Assembly (NCBI RefSeq): GCF_001570965.1
Contig: NZ_BCSR01000011.1
Coordinates: forward strand, 1 to 64,000
Source of the DNA: Janibacter corallicola NBRC 107790
GTDB taxonomy: Bacteria > Actinomycetota > Actinomycetes > Actinomycetales > Dermatophilaceae
Length of the DNA stretch: 64,000 nucleotides
Direction: 5' to 3'
Notes under the pieces: generated by a model
The model's database searches: none
What the model was told of the DNA's origin: nothing
Seen by the model: the letters and a program-made list of their open reading frames with translations, nothing else
Program-made: the position numbers and the translations under genes
Shown: positions 45,346-55,579 of the stretch, in pieces
Layout of the letters: each line of letters begins with the position of its first letter
Numbering within the stretch: position 1 is the first letter of the stretch

Positions 45346-46563
45346 ATGAATGTCTTCGAGGACACCGACTGGGGATCCATCATCGGAAAGGCGATCGCTG
45401 CGATCGCCATCCTGGTGGTGACCTGGATCATCGCATCGATCATCAAATGGGCCTTCGCCAAGCTGGCCGGCAAGATCCCGGCCCTCCAGAAGGCCGGGAA
45501 CGGCGGTGAGAGCATCGGCGCGACGCTCGGGTCGATCGCCTCCCTCCTCGTCTGGCTCCTCGGTCTCGTCGCGGTCCTGCAGGTCCTCGGCCTGCAACAG
45601 GTCCTGACCCCGATCCAGGAGCTGCTCAACGGCGTGTTGGGCTTCCTGCCCAACCTCATCGGTGCCGGCATCGTCTTCGTCGTCGGTGCCCTGCTGGCCA
45701 AGGTCGTGCGTCAGCTCGTCGAGACCGCTCTCGGCGCGCTGCCCTTCGACAAGTGGTTCGCCTCGGTCGGCGGTGCCGCCGACAAGGTGACGGGGACCGC
45801 CACCGGCGAGACCCCGCCCCCGCCCACGGGCGACCCGGCTCCCGCCGGCGGTCCGGCCGCGGCGCTGCCGAAGGTCGCGGGGACCATCCTCTACGCGCTG
45901 ATCATGATCGTCGTGGCGATCGCCGCGCTGCAGATCCTGGGCATCCAGTCCATCTCGCAGCCGGCCTCGCAGATGCTCGAGACGATCTTCACGGTCATCC
46001 CGCAGATCGTCATCGCCGGCGTGCTGCTGGCCGTGGGCGTCTTCATCGCGAAGTTCGTCGCCGACATCCTCCAGCAGGTCCTGGACGGCGTCGGCCTCGA
46101 GCGGGCCGTCACCCAGAGCGGCGTGCTGCCCGAGGACACCAAGGTCACCCCGGTGATCATCAAGGTCGTCCAGATCGGCATCGTGCTGTTCTTCGCGGTG
46201 ATGGCCGCCCAGATGCTGGAGTTCCCGCAGATCGAGCACTTCCTCAGTGAGGTCATCGAGCTCGGCAGCCGGGTCATCTTCGGTGGCGCGATCATCGCGG
46301 CCGGTCTGTTCATCGCGAACCTGCTGGCCCGACTGGTCTCCGGCAGCGCCGGGACCATCGTGAAGTACGCGACGATCGTGCTGTTCGTCGCGATGGGCCT
46401 GAAGTACATGGGCATCGCCGACTCGATCATCGAGCTCGGCTTCGGCGCCCTCGTCGTCGGTGGCGCCGCCGCCGCGGCGCTGGCCTTCGGTCTGGGTGGT
46501 CGCGACGCGGCCGCCCGCCAGCTGGAGAAGATGCAGCAGGACAAGGGCGGCCCGCAGGGCTGA
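45346..46563 (+). CDS. Mechanosensitive-channel-like protein with TM-helix repeats
   Basis: This 405-residue membrane protein is built from repeated hydrophobic units of the conserved TM_helix (PF05552-like) type found with MscS-family channels. About ten helices alternate with short amphipathic turns such as LGLQQVLTPIQELLNGVLGFLPNLIGAGI and the related LGIQSISQPASQMLETIFTVIPQIVIAGV, which look like internal duplicates. A Pro/Gly-rich cytoplasmic or periplasmic linker lies at about residues 150-175. The MscS beta domain itself is absent, and the C terminus is short, ending GLGGRDAAARQLEKM. ATG follows AAGGAG. A channel role in osmotic release would fit the osmolyte genes nearby but is not proved. 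Confidence 0.78.
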   Translation: MNVFEDTDWGSIIGKAIAAIAILVVTWIIASIIKWAFAKLAGKIPALQKAGNGGESIGATLGSIASLLVWLLGLVAVLQVLGLQQVLTPIQELLNGVLGFLPNLIGAGIVFVVGALLAKVVRQLVETALGALPFDKWFASVGGAADKVTGTATGETPPPPTGDPAPAGGPAAALPKVAGTILYALIMIVVAIAALQILGIQSISQPASQMLETIFTVIPQIVIAGVLLAVGVFIAKFVADILQQVLDGVGLERAVTQSGVLPEDTKVTPVIIKVVQIGIVLFFAVMAAQMLEFPQIEHFLSEVIELGSRVIFGGAIIAAGLFIANLLARLVSGSAGTIVKYATIVLFVAMGLKYMGIADSIIELGFGALVVGGAAAAALAFGLGGRDAAARQLEKMQQDKGGPQG

Positions 46564-46583
46564 CCCACTGCCACCACCGCGAA

Positions 46584-46616
46584 GGGGGCGGTGCCGGGTC
46601 TCCCGGCACCGCCCCC
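46584..46616. terminator. Bidirectional terminator
   Basis: GGGGGCGGTGCCGGG, loop TCT, CCCGGCACCGCCCCC: a perfect 15-bp stem between two convergent genes. It is preceded by CGAA and followed by TCCTTCG, so the outer bases nearly extend the CGAAGGGGG symmetry. Confidence 0.85.
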
Positions 46617-46684
46617 TCCTTCGTGGCTCCTCCGTCGCACCTCTGGACGGCGCTTCGCCGTCCCCCCGGGAAGGGCAGGACTGG

Positions 46685-48316
46685 TCAGGACTGCCTGATG
46701 AACTCCACGGACCGCTCGCGCATCTCCACCTTGCGCACCTTCCCGGTGACCGTCATCGGGAACTCCTCGGTCACGTGGACGTACCGGGGGATCTTGTAGT
46801 GGGCGAGCTTCCCGGAGGCGAACTCCCGCACCTGCTCGGCGGTGAGTGCGTCGTGGCCGGGACGGAGCACGACCCAGGCCATGATCTCCTCCCCGTAGTG
46901 GTCGTCGGGGACCCCGATCACCTGGACGTCGGCGATGGCGGGGTGGGTGTAGAGGAACTCCTCGACCTCACGGGGGTAGACGTTCTCACCACCGCGGATG
47001 ACGACGTCCTTGATGCGCCCGACGATGCTGATGTATCCGTCGTCGTCCATGGTCGCGAGGTCGCCGGTGTGCATCCAGCGGGCCCGGTCGATGGCCTCGG
47101 CGGTCTTCTCCGGGTCCTCCCAGTAGCCGAGCATCACGCAGTAGCCACGCGTGCACAGCTCGCCGGTCTCGCCGCGGGGGACCGTGACGCCGGTGACCGG
47201 GTCGATGACCTTGGACTCGACGTGGGGCATCGAGCGGCCGACGGTCTCGGTGCGCCGGGCGAGGTCGTCGTCGGTGCGGGTCATCGTCGAGACGGGAGAG
47301 GTCTCGGTCATGCCGTAGCTGATCGCGACCTCGTCCATGTTCATCTCCGCGACGACCTGCTTCATCACCTCGACCGGGCAGGTGGAGCCGGCCATGATCC
47401 CGGTCCGCAGGGTGCTCAGGTCGTACTCGGCGAAGTCCGGCAGGCCCAGCTCGCCGATGAACATCGTCGGCACCCCGTAGAGGGAGGTGCACTTCTCCTC
47501 CACGACCGCCCGCAGCGTGGCCTCCGGCTCGAAGGAGGGCGCGGGGATGACCATGCAGGCGCCGTGCGAGGTCGCGGCGAGGTTGCCCATGACCATGCCG
47601 AAGCAGTGGTAGAAGGGCACCGGGATGCAGATCCGGTCCTGCTCGGTGTAGTGGATCAGCTCGCCGACGAAGTAGCCGTCGTTGAGGATGTTGTGGTGGC
47701 TGAGGGTGGCGCCCTTCGGGAAGCCGGTCGTGCCCGAGGTGTACTGGATGTTGATCGGGTCATCGGGCGTCAGGCCCGCGCCCTGCCGCTCCAGCTCTTC
47801 CTGGCTGACCGACGAGCCCCCGGCCACGAGGTCGTCCCAGGACGGGTCGCCGATGTAGACGACCTCGGTGAGGCCGGGGATCTCCGGCAGCGCCTCGTCG
47901 ATCATGCTCCGGTAGTCGGAGGACTTGTGCGACTGCGCGCTGACGAGCATGCGCATCCCGGACTGGTTCGCGACGTAGGTGAGCTCGTGGGTGCGGTAGG
48001 CGGGGTTGATGTTGACCAGGATCGCGCCCATCCGGGCGGTCGCGTACTGCAGCATCGTCCACTCGGGGCAGTTGGGGGCCCAGATGCCGACGCGGTCCCC
48101 GGCGGCGACCCCGCGGGCCAGCAGGCCCCTGGCGAGGGCGTCCACGTCCGCGAGGAGCTCGGTGTAGGTCCACCGCCTCCCCGAGGGCATGTCCACGAGG
48201 GCGTCGCGGTCGCCGTGGGCGGCCACCGTGCGCTCGAGGTTGTCCCCGATCGTGTCCCCGAGCAGCGGGGCGTCCGAGGTACCGGACGTGTACGAGGGGA
48301 GAGCGGGCGATGCCAT
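46685..48316 (-). CDS. Acyl-CoA synthetase (AMP-forming, FadD-like)
   Basis: This 543-residue adenylate-forming enzyme activates a fatty or other carboxylic acid to its CoA thioester. The motifs are [18 protein letters not shown] (P-loop), [12 protein letters not shown] (A5), [21 protein letters not shown] (A7) and the C-terminal [13 protein letters not shown] with the catalytic lysine in [12 protein letters not shown]. It resembles the medium/short-chain FadD35-like group. ATG 48316 follows AGGAGGTCCC; upstream in-frame starts lack such a site. It lies 71 bases behind an MFS gene that is coupled to a MarR regulator. Substrate not determined. Confidence 0.88.
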   Translation of the reverse strand: MASPALPSYTSGTSDAPLLGDTIGDNLERTVAAHGDRDALVDMPSGRRWTYTELLADVDALARGLLARGVAAGDRVGIWAPNCPEWTMLQYATARMGAILVNINPAYRTHELTYVANQSGMRMLVSAQSHKSSDYRSMIDEALPEIPGLTEVVYIGDPSWDDLVAGGSSVSQEELERQGAGLTPDDPINIQYTSGTTGFPKGATLSHHNILNDGYFVGELIHYTEQDRICIPVPFYHCFGMVMGNLAATSHGACMVIPAPSFEPEATLRAVVEEKCTSLYGVPTMFIGELGLPDFAEYDLSTLRTGIMAGSTCPVEVMKQVVAEMNMDEVAISYGMTETSPVSTMTRTDDDLARRTETVGRSMPHVESKVIDPVTGVTVPRGETGELCTRGYCVMLGYWEDPEKTAEAIDRARWMHTGDLATMDDDGYISIVGRIKDVVIRGGENVYPREVEEFLYTHPAIADVQVIGVPDDHYGEEIMAWVVLRPGHDALTAEQVREFASGKLAHYKIPRYVHVTEEFPMTVTGKVRKVEMRERSVEFIRQS

Positions 48317-48387
48317 TGGGACCTCCTGGGGACGCGACGTTGCGTTGGTGTCCCCCAAGATAGCCGGGTCCCCGACCGGGTCGGCGC

Positions 48388-49620
48388 TCAGTCGACGTCG
48401 CCGACGAGGAGGGCCTCGCCCTCCGCCTCACTGTGCGGTACCGGAGCCTGCTCACCGCGCAGGTAGCGGGAACCGGCCATGAAGACCACCGCGCCGACGA
48501 GGACGGCAGCGGCCCCCATCCAGAACGGTGCGGAGTGGTTGATCTCCTCACCGAGGCGACCGGCCGCCCACGGGGCCACGGCGCCACCGGAGAAGCGCAC
48601 GAAGGAGTAGGCGGCGGAGGCGACGGGGCGCTCGACAGGAGCCGCCCCCATGACGGCCTCGGTGATGAGGCAGTTGTTGACGCCCAGGAGTGCACCGGCC
48701 GCGATGATCCCGACGACGAGCACCTCGACGTGGTCGACGAAGAGCGCCATGACCGCCAGGTCGGCCGTGAAGAGCAGGAGGGCACCGGCGATCGAGGGGA
48801 TCGTGCCGAAGTGGCGCTGCAACCACGGGGCGGTCCACACCGAGCAGACGGCGAGCAGCAGGCCCCAGCCGAAGAAGATCCAGCCGACCTGCGAGGCGCT
48901 CATGTCCAGCGGGAAGGGGGCGTAGGCCAGCAGCGTGAAGAAGCCCATGTTGTAGAAGAGCGCCGTCACCGCGACGGTGAGCAGCCCCGGGTAGCGCAGG
49001 GCCCTGAAGGGGTCGGCCAGCGAGGTCCGCTTGCCCTCCGGTGGGGTGGAGGGCAGCAACCAGATCGTCGCGACGAGGGCGATGGTCATGAGCACGGCGA
49101 CACCGAAGAAGGGGGCCCGCCAGGAGATCGAGCCGAGCTGACCACCGACGATCGGGCCGACGGCGATGCCGAGGCCGAGGGCGGCCTCGAAGAAGATCAC
49201 GGACTGGCCGACCGTGCCTGCCGAGGCCATGACGATCGTCGAGAGTGCCGTCGCGACGAAGAGCGCGTTGCCCAGCCCCCAGCCGGCCCGGAAGCCGACG
49301 ATGGCCCCGATGCCGTCCGAGGCGCCGGCGAGCGCGGAGAAGACGATGATCAGCGCGAGACCGGCGAGCAGGGTGCGCTTGGCGCCCATGCGGGAGGAGA
49401 CGACCCCGGTGATGAGCATGGCCACGCCCATGATCGCCATGTAGCTGGTGAAGAGCAGCGAGGTCTGGCTCGGACTGGCGCCGAGCTCGTCGGCGATGGG
49501 CTTGAGGATCGGGTCCACGAGGCCGATGCCCATGAAGGCGATGACGCAGGCGAAGGCGACCGCCCAGACGGCACGCGGCTGGCGCCAGGGGGATCCAGTG
49601 GGTTCGACGGAGGTGCTCAT
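48388..49620 (-). CDS. Major facilitator transporter, EmrD/drug-efflux-like
   Basis: This 410-residue, 12-helix MFS protein has its first helix at [26 protein letters not shown], a drug:H+ antiporter pattern. Loop 2-3 reads [18 protein letters not shown] and helix 5 has the antiporter-type [20 protein letters not shown]. The ATG at 49620 overlaps the marR stop (ATGA), so MarR and the pump are co-translated, a common arrangement for ligand-induced efflux. The function is inferred as export of a toxic acid or drug. Confidence 0.85.
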   Translation of the reverse strand: MSTSVEPTGSPWRQPRAVWAVAFACVIAFMGIGLVDPILKPIADELGASPSQTSLLFTSYMAIMGVAMLITGVVSSRMGAKRTLLAGLALIIVFSALAGASDGIGAIVGFRAGWGLGNALFVATALSTIVMASAGTVGQSVIFFEAALGLGIAVGPIVGGQLGSISWRAPFFGVAVLMTIALVATIWLLPSTPPEGKRTSLADPFRALRYPGLLTVAVTALFYNMGFFTLLAYAPFPLDMSASQVGWIFFGWGLLLAVCSVWTAPWLQRHFGTIPSIAGALLLFTADLAVMALFVDHVEVLVVGIIAAGALLGVNNCLITEAVMGAAPVERPVASAAYSFVRFSGGAVAPWAAGRLGEEINHSAPFWMGAAAVLVGAVVFMAGSRYLRGEQAPVPHSEAEGEALLVGDVD

Positions 49621-50072
49621 GCGGGGGAGTGGGGTCCTTCCTTGGTTGCCTCGAGGACCTCGCGCAGCACCCGGACGGCGGTGGCGAGGTCCTCTGTGGT
49701 CAGGTTCTGGTGGTCGGTGACGACCGTGGCGACCGCCTCGGCGTTGCGGTGACGCACGACGCCCAGCGCCTCCCGGCCCCCGTCGGTGAGGGTGACGAGG
49801 CTGGCCCGGGCGTCCTGCGGGTCCGTCTCCTTGGTGACCCAGCCCCGCGTCACGAGGGTGGCGACGGTGCCGGACATCGTGGGCTGGCGGGTGCGGTCCA
49901 GCTCCGCGAGGCGGCTGACGCCGCACGGCCCGTACTCGTCGAGCAGGGAGAGGACGCGGACACCGGCGGGGGGAGTGGAGTGGATGTGGCGACGGGAGGC
50001 GCGCACGAGACGGGCGGCGTGCATCACCAGGTCGCTGCTCAGCGGCAGCAGGTCGCGATCACTCACGTCCAT
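49617..50072 (-). CDS. MarR-family transcriptional regulator
   Basis: This 151-residue winged-helix repressor has the HTH GVSRLAELDRTRQPTMSGTVATLVTRGWV, the wing with KETDPQDARASLVTLTDGG (family DxRxxxV/TxxG signature) and a C-terminal dimer helix. ATG 50072 is the longest start. A GTG two codons later lies eight bases behind TAATAT and could be the true leaderless start. The adjacent perfect repeat overlapping the promoter is the probable self-binding site. First gene of a marR-MFS-acyl-CoA synthetase unit. Confidence 0.88.
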   Translation of the reverse strand: MDVSDRDLLPLSSDLVMHAARLVRASRRHIHSTPPAGVRVLSLLDEYGPCGVSRLAELDRTRQPTMSGTVATLVTRGWVTKETDPQDARASLVTLTDGGREALGVVRHRNAEAVATVVTDHQNLTTEDLATAVRVLREVLEATKEGPHSPA

Positions 50073-50074
50073 CC

Positions 50075-50095
50075 ATATTACATAGGTTCCCTATG
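50075..50095 (-). promoter_or_regulatory. MarR promoter and operator
   Basis: TAATAT (50075-50080, minus strand) is the -10. Directly upstream lies CATAGG-TTC-CCTATG (50081-50095), a perfect 6-bp inverted repeat in the -35/-10 spacer, the expected place for an autorepressor. Confidence 0.6.
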
Positions 50096-50122
50096 CAGAT
50101 GCCACCCCTGTCGACATGTGGG

Positions 50123-50156
50123 ACGGGCCGCACCCCCACGTGGGGGTGCGGCCCGT
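50123..50156. terminator. 34-bp perfect palindrome ending the bet operon
   Basis: The left arm ACGGGCCGCACCCCCAC is followed directly by its exact reverse complement, GTGGGGGTGCGGCCCGT, with no spacer. It lies 19 bases beyond the betT stop on the minus strand and should act as a terminator of the bet operon, shielding the marR promoter. Confidence 0.8.
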
Positions 50157-50175
50157 ACGCCTGCCTGCAGGTGAC

Positions 50176-52197
50176 TCAGCCGAGCTGGGTCATCGCGCTC
50201 GTGGCCTGCCAGCGCTCGAGGTGGTCGAGCACGTCGTGACAGATCTGCTCCCCGGTGTAGGGGTAGACGTCGTAGCTCGAGCCCGTCGGCAGGGCGACCT
50301 CGAGGCGGGTGGTCAGGTCCGAGGCCTCACGCATCCGGGTGCCGTAGCTCGGTGCGGGGACCTGGCGGGCCCGCACGCGCCACTCGAAGGCGTTCGGCCC
50401 CTCACCGACGGAGAGCGTCGCGGAGTCACCGTGCTCGCCGGTGGCACTGCTGACCTCGACCTCCCGGCCCTCGCCGCGCAGCGCCTCCGCGACCTCCTCC
50501 AGGGCGGGGACCACGACGGTGGCGAGGCGGGCATTGGCCTGCCGCAGCGAGACCCGGCCGAAGCCGCTGCTCATCCGCTGGCGCCACGAGCCGACCCGGG
50601 CGGTGCTGCGGTGCCCGGCCAGGTGCGTGGTGAGGGAGAGCCGGGCGGCGGTGTTCAGGCCGCGCTCGGCCTCCAGTGCCCGGTGCAGCCCGACCATCAC
50701 CAGGATCATGACGACGGCGAAGGGCAGTCCCATGACGATCGTCGCGTACTGCAGCGCGACGATCCCGCCCACGACGAGCATGGCGATCGTGAGGACACCG
50801 GTCGTCACGGCCCACAGGATGCGCAGCCAGGGCCGGCCGTCGCTCTCGCTGTCGGGCAGCTCGGAGCTGAGGTTGGCCATGACGAGCGCGCCGGAGTCCG
50901 CCGAGGTGACGTAGAAGAGCAGCCCGACGAAGGTCGCGAGACCGACGAGGAAGAAGGCTCCCGGGTAGTCCTGCAGCAGGGTGTAGAAGCCGGCCTCCGG
51001 CTGGTTTATCGCCAGCTGGCCGAACTTCTCGCCCCCGTCGGAGATCTTCTTCAGGGCGGCGTTACCGAAGATCGTCACCCACATCACGATGTAGATGAAG
51101 GGGATGATCAGGGTCCCCAGGACGAACTGGCCGATGGTGCGGCCCTTGGAGATCCGGGCGAGGAACATCCCGACGAAGGAGGCCCAGGCGACCCACCACG
51201 CCCAGAAGAAGAGGGTCCACAGGCTCATCCACTCGGCCGGGTGGTCGTAGGCCATCGTGTCCATCGTCATGCCGGGGAACATCGAGACGAAGTCGCCGAC
51301 GTTCATCGTGATCGCCCGCAGCAGGAAGGTGGTCTGCCCGGTGATGAGCACCCACAGCGCGAGGGCGATGGCCAGGATGACGTTGAGCTGGCTGAGGAAG
51401 CGGATGCCGCGGTCCACGCCGGTGGTCGCCGAGATCGTGGCCACGCCGACCGCGACGACCACGAGGCCGATCTGGGCGGGGATGCCCTGCGGCACGTCGA
51501 ACATCACGCCGAGGCCGACGTTGAGCATGACGACGCCGATCCCGAGCGAGGTGGCCACGCCGAAGATGGTCCCGAGGACGGTCGCGATGTCGACCGCGTC
51601 GCCGATGGGGCCGCGGATGCGCTTGCCCACGAGGGGGTAGAGCGCCGAGCGCACCGCGAGCGGGAGGCCCTTGCGGTGGGCGAAGAAGCCCAGTGCCATC
51701 CCCATGAGCGCGTACATGCCCCACCCTGTGATGCCGTAGTGGAAGAGGGTCCACACGGTGGCCTCACGGGCCGCCTCGACCGTCTCGGCCTGCCCCTGCG
51801 GGGGAGCGAGGTACTGGCTGGCGGGCTCGGCGACGGCGAAGAACATCACGTCGGTGCCGATGCCGGCAGCGAAGAGCATCGCCGCCCACGAGAAGGTGGA
51901 GAACTCCGGCCGGTCATCGGGGCCGCCGAGGCGCACCCGGGAGTGGCGCACCCCGAGGTAGACCACGAAGACGAGCACGGCCGTGGCCAGGGCGATGTAG
52001 AACCAGCCGAACCAGTTCGAGATCCACCCGACGACGTCGCCCAGGGTGCTCTCCGCACGGTCCGGCGTGATGAGGGCCCAGGCGGCGATGGCCGCGATGA
52101 CGACGAAGGAGATCGCCAGGACCGAGCGCTTGGCCCGGGGCCGGCTCGGCCGGTCCGCGAGGAAATCGGGGTCGATGTCGGTGAGATTCACGCTCAC
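50176..52197 (-). CDS. betT: BCCT-family choline/betaine transporter, BetT-like
   Basis: This 673-residue secondary transporter of the betaine-choline-carnitine family has 12 helices spanning about residues 25-520. The family substrate-box region is visible at [62 protein letters not shown] and [19 protein letters not shown] are also typical. A cytoplasmic C-terminal extension of about 150 residues follows, as in long BetT proteins where it senses osmotic stress. GTG 52197 overlaps the betA stop. With betA and betB this gives choline uptake and conversion to glycine betaine. Confidence 0.9.
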   Translation of the reverse strand: MSVNLTDIDPDFLADRPSRPRAKRSVLAISFVVIAAIAAWALITPDRAESTLGDVVGWISNWFGWFYIALATAVLVFVVYLGVRHSRVRLGGPDDRPEFSTFSWAAMLFAAGIGTDVMFFAVAEPASQYLAPPQGQAETVEAAREATVWTLFHYGITGWGMYALMGMALGFFAHRKGLPLAVRSALYPLVGKRIRGPIGDAVDIATVLGTIFGVATSLGIGVVMLNVGLGVMFDVPQGIPAQIGLVVVAVGVATISATTGVDRGIRFLSQLNVILAIALALWVLITGQTTFLLRAITMNVGDFVSMFPGMTMDTMAYDHPAEWMSLWTLFFWAWWVAWASFVGMFLARISKGRTIGQFVLGTLIIPFIYIVMWVTIFGNAALKKISDGGEKFGQLAINQPEAGFYTLLQDYPGAFFLVGLATFVGLLFYVTSADSGALVMANLSSELPDSESDGRPWLRILWAVTTGVLTIAMLVVGGIVALQYATIVMGLPFAVVMILVMVGLHRALEAERGLNTAARLSLTTHLAGHRSTARVGSWRQRMSSGFGRVSLRQANARLATVVVPALEEVAEALRGEGREVEVSSATGEHGDSATLSVGEGPNAFEWRVRARQVPAPSYGTRMREASDLTTRLEVALPTGSSYDVYPYTGEQICHDVLDHLERWQATSAMTQLG

Positions 52198-53954
52198 TGC
52201 GAGACCCCCTTGGCGTCGGCCTCGCGCGCGACCTGTGCGGCGCTCGGCTGGTCGGTGGGGGTGTCCCAGGCGCCGTTGCGGGGGTCGCCCTGCGGGTACA
52301 GCGGCATCCCGCTCCCGGCCTTGTAGACCGGCGGGTCCTCGGGGGCGAGGGGGGTGTTCCCGGCGATGAGGTCCGCGGCCTTCTCGGCGACCATCATCAC
52401 CGGCGCGTAGATGTTGCCGTTGGTGATGGTGGGGAAGACCGAGGCGTCGACGACGCGCAGCCCCTCGGTGCCGTGGACCCGCATCGAGGCGGGGTCGACG
52501 ACCGCCATGTCGTCGGTGCCCATCTTCGCCGAGCACGAGGGGTGCAGGGCGGTCTCGGCGTCCTTGGCCACCCAGTCGATGATCTCCTCGTCGGTCGCCA
52601 CGTCCGGGCCGGGCGAGAGCTCGCCACCGTCGAAGGGGGCGAAGGCCGGCTGGGAGAGGATGTGCCGCGCGGCCCGCACGACCTCGACCCACTCCCGGCG
52701 GTCCCGCTCGGTGGAGAGGTAGTTGAAGAGGATGCTCGGCTTGGTGAGCGGGTCGGCGTTCCTGATCCGCACGTGGCCGCGCACGTCGGAGTTCATCGGG
52801 CCGATGTGCACCTGGTAGCCGTGCTTGCCGCCGGCGGCGGTGCCGTCGTAGCGCACCGCGATCGGCAGGAAGTGGAACATCAGGTTCGGGTAGGCCACCT
52901 CGTCGTTGGTGCGGATGAAACCGCCGCCCTCGAAGTGGTTGGAGGCCCCGACGCCCTTGTCGAAGAAGAGCCACTCGGCACCGATGTACGGCGCCTTCCA
53001 CATCTTCAGCCAGGGTGCGATGGAGACCGGCTGCAGGCTCTCGTGCTGGAGGTAGACCTCGAGGTGGTCCTGCAGGTTCTCGCCGACACCCGGGAGCTCG
53101 ACGTGCGGGGTGACGCCGGCCTCGCGCAGGGTCTGCGGGTCACCGACCCCCGAGAGCTGCAGCAGCTGCGGGGAGTTGAACGCGCCGCCGCAGAGGATGA
53201 CCTCGCCGGCGGTGACGGAGTGGTGCCGCCGGCCGGCCCGCACGAAGTCCACCCCGGTGACCCGGTTGCCCTGCCAGCGCAGACCGGTCACGGTGGCGAG
53301 CGTCGTCACGTCGAGGTTGGCCCGGTCGCGCACGGGGCGCAGGTAGGCGCGGGAGGCGGACATCCGGCTCCCCTTGCTCACGTTCCGGTCGAAGGGGGCG
53401 AAGCCCTCCTGGCGGTAGCCGTTGACGTCGTCGGTGCGGGCGTAGCCGGCCTGGGTCGTGGCCTCGAAGAAGGCCTGGAAGAGCGGGCTGGAGGCCGGGC
53501 CACGCTCGAGGGTGAGCGGGCCGGAGCCACCGCGCCAGGCGTCCGCGCCGGCGGTGGTGGTCTCCATCCGCTTGAAGTAGGGCAGGCAGTGGGCGTAGTC
53601 CCAGTGCTCCATGCCGGCGAAGCCGGCCCACTTGTCGAAGTCACCGGGGTTGCCGCGCTGGAAGATCATCCCGTTGATGCTCGAGCTGCCGCCGAGCACC
53701 TTGCCGCGGGCGTGCTTGACCCGGCGGCCACCCATGTGGGGCTCGGGGTCGCTCTCGTAGGCCCAGTCGTAGAGCGGGTTGCCGGCAGGGAACATCAGCG
53801 CTGCCGGCATGTGGATCAGCGGGTCGGCCAGGAAATCGGCGCGGCCTGCCTCGAGGACGAGCACCGTGGTGCCCGCGTCGGCGCTGAGCCGGTTGGCCAG
53901 TGCCGAGCCGGCGGATCCGCCGCCGACGATGACGTAGTCGTAGCTCTCTCTCAT
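52194..53954 (-). CDS. betA: Choline dehydrogenase
   Basis: This 586-residue GMC-family flavoprotein oxidises choline to betaine aldehyde. The FAD-binding start [20 protein letters not shown] is followed by the GMC signature 1 [19 protein letters not shown] and signature 2 [15 protein letters not shown]. The C-terminal catalytic HPSCSAKMG and [16 protein letters not shown] are present. It ends four bases inside betT, with a Lys-poor C terminus, and begins 31 bases after betB. ATG 53954 follows GGGAGAGAAGAAC. Confidence 0.93.
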   Translation of the reverse strand: MRESYDYVIVGGGSAGSALANRLSADAGTTVLVLEAGRADFLADPLIHMPAALMFPAGNPLYDWAYESDPEPHMGGRRVKHARGKVLGGSSSINGMIFQRGNPGDFDKWAGFAGMEHWDYAHCLPYFKRMETTTAGADAWRGGSGPLTLERGPASSPLFQAFFEATTQAGYARTDDVNGYRQEGFAPFDRNVSKGSRMSASRAYLRPVRDRANLDVTTLATVTGLRWQGNRVTGVDFVRAGRRHHSVTAGEVILCGGAFNSPQLLQLSGVGDPQTLREAGVTPHVELPGVGENLQDHLEVYLQHESLQPVSIAPWLKMWKAPYIGAEWLFFDKGVGASNHFEGGGFIRTNDEVAYPNLMFHFLPIAVRYDGTAAGGKHGYQVHIGPMNSDVRGHVRIRNADPLTKPSILFNYLSTERDRREWVEVVRAARHILSQPAFAPFDGGELSPGPDVATDEEIIDWVAKDAETALHPSCSAKMGTDDMAVVDPASMRVHGTEGLRVVDASVFPTITNGNIYAPVMMVAEKAADLIAGNTPLAPEDPPVYKAGSGMPLYPQGDPRNGAWDTPTDQPSAAQVAREADAKGVSQ

Positions 53955-53985
53955 GTTCTTCTCTCCCTCTGTGGCGTCGGTGCGA

Positions 53986-55476
53986 TCAGGCCCGGTCGGC
54001 GAACCAGTCGGCGCGGGCGGGCCTGGTGTTGTGCCAGATGTGCTTGGTCTCCTGGTACTCGTGCAGGCCGGCGAGGCCGAGCTCGCGGCCGATGCCGGAC
54101 TGCTTCATGCCGCCCCACTCGGCAGCGGGCACGTACGGGTGGAAGTCGTTGATCCAGACCGTGCCGTGGCGCAGCCGTCGGGCGACGCGCTCGGCCCGAC
54201 CGGCGTCCTGGGTCCAGACGGCCCCGGCGAGGCCGTAGACGGTGTCGTTGGCGATCGCCACGGCGGCGTCCTCGACCCCCTCCCGGTCGGCCCCGGTGAA
54301 GGTCTCGACGGTGAGCACCGGGCCGAAGGACTCGTCGTGGACGGCGTCCATGTCCTGGTGGCAGTCATCGAGGATCGTCGGGGGGTAGTAGCTGCCCTTG
54401 GCGAGCTCACCGCCTGGGCGCTCGCCGCCGCAGCGCAGCGTGGCGCCCTGCTCGACGGCGTGGGCGACGTAGGCCTCGACCTTCTCGCGGTGGGCGTCGC
54501 TGATGAGCGGACCGGTCTCGGCGTCCTCGTCGAGCGGGCCGCCCATGCGGATGGTCCCGGCGCGGCGGACGAGCTCGTCGACGACCTGGTCGTGGACCGA
54601 GTCCTCGACGACGAGGCGGGAGCCCGCGGAGCAGACCTGCCCGGAGTCCAGGAAGATCGCCGTGAGGGCGTTGTCGATCGCCGCGTCCAGGTCGGCGTCG
54701 GCGAAGATGACGTTGGGGTTCTTGCCGCCGAGCTCGAGGGCGATCTTCTTCACCGTCGGCGCGGCCGCGGCCATGATCGTGCGGCCGGTGACGACCCCTC
54801 CCGTGAAGGAGACGAGGTCGACCTCGGGGGCCTCGGTCAGCGTGGAGCCGACCTCCGCGCCGGCGCCGAGGACGAGGTTGGCCGCGCCGGGGGGAAGGCC
54901 GAGGTCGGCCAGGGCGTTCACGAGCCAGATCGAGGTGTGCGGGGTCAGCTCGCTCGGCTTGAGCACGAAGGTGTTGCCGGCGGCCAGGGCCGGGGCGACC
55001 TTCCACGCCGTCTGCAGCAGCGGGAAGTTCCACGGCGTGATGAGGGTGCAGACCCCGACCGGCTCGCTCACGACCCGGGAGGACACGTCAGCGACCCCGG
55101 GGTCGACGACCCGCCCCGCCTCGGCCTGCGCCAGCCCGGCGAAGTGACGGAAGACCGCGATGATGTCCTCCATGTCGATCTTCGCCTCGACGAGACGCTT
55201 GCCGGTGTCGAGGGCCTCCATCCGGGCGACCTGCTCGATCTCGTCCTGCAACCGGTCGGCGAGGCGGTGGAGCAGGGCCGCCCGCTCGGGGGCGGGGGTG
55301 TGGGGCCACGGGCCGTGGTCGAAGGCCAGGCGGGCGGCCTCGAGCGCACGTCGGGCGTCGGCGGGGCCCCCTTCGGCCACGGTGGCGATGTGGCTGCCGT
55401 CGGCGGGGCAGGTGATCTCCCGGGTCCGGCCGGACTCCGCGGCGGACCACTGTCCGTCGATGAACAGGGTGGACAT
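53986..55476 (-). CDS. betB: Betaine aldehyde dehydrogenase
   Basis: This 496-residue NAD(P)-dependent aldehyde dehydrogenase converts betaine aldehyde to glycine betaine. The motifs are [23 protein letters not shown], the cofactor loop [16 protein letters not shown], catalytic glutamate region [19 protein letters not shown] and catalytic cysteine in [17 protein letters not shown] 55476 follows CGAGGAGAG. A start 11 codons upstream is rejected because it would consume the ribosome site. First gene of betB-betA-betT, divergent from the TetR gene. Confidence 0.92.
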   Translation of the reverse strand: MSTLFIDGQWSAAESGRTREITCPADGSHIATVAEGGPADARRALEAARLAFDHGPWPHTPAPERAALLHRLADRLQDEIEQVARMEALDTGKRLVEAKIDMEDIIAVFRHFAGLAQAEAGRVVDPGVADVSSRVVSEPVGVCTLITPWNFPLLQTAWKVAPALAAGNTFVLKPSELTPHTSIWLVNALADLGLPPGAANLVLGAGAEVGSTLTEAPEVDLVSFTGGVVTGRTIMAAAAPTVKKIALELGGKNPNVIFADADLDAAIDNALTAIFLDSGQVCSAGSRLVVEDSVHDQVVDELVRRAGTIRMGGPLDEDAETGPLISDAHREKVEAYVAHAVEQGATLRCGGERPGGELAKGSYYPPTILDDCHQDMDAVHDESFGPVLTVETFTGADREGVEDAAVAIANDTVYGLAGAVWTQDAGRAERVARRLRHGTVWINDFHPYVPAAEWGGMKQSGIGRELGLAGLHEYQETKHIWHNTRPARADWFADRA

Positions 55477-55511
55477 GGCTCTCCTCGGGTCGGGTTCGTG
55501 GGAACGCATCG

Positions 55512-55552
55512 ACTGTAACGGACGTTTCAGTCATAAGTGAAACGTGCGTTTC
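55512..55552. promoter_or_regulatory. bet operator and betB promoter
   Basis: The divergent region contains GTTTCA-N8-TGAAAC and, overlapping it, GAAACG-TG-CGTTTC (55539-55552), so three GAAACG half-sites lie in a row. On the minus strand TACAGT (55512-55517) is the likely betB -10 with a TTCACT-like -35, and the repeats cover the spacer. Binding of the neighbouring TetR protein is inferred. Confidence 0.6.
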
Positions 55553-55579
55553 GCTCACCGCGGATCTAGGGTGGTCGGC

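Noticed and set aside
48359-48387. GC-rich imperfect symmetry between the acyl-CoA synthetase and MFS genes as a terminator
   Set aside because: The arms do not pair properly (CCGGGTC against GACCGGG) and the genes are probably co-transcribed.
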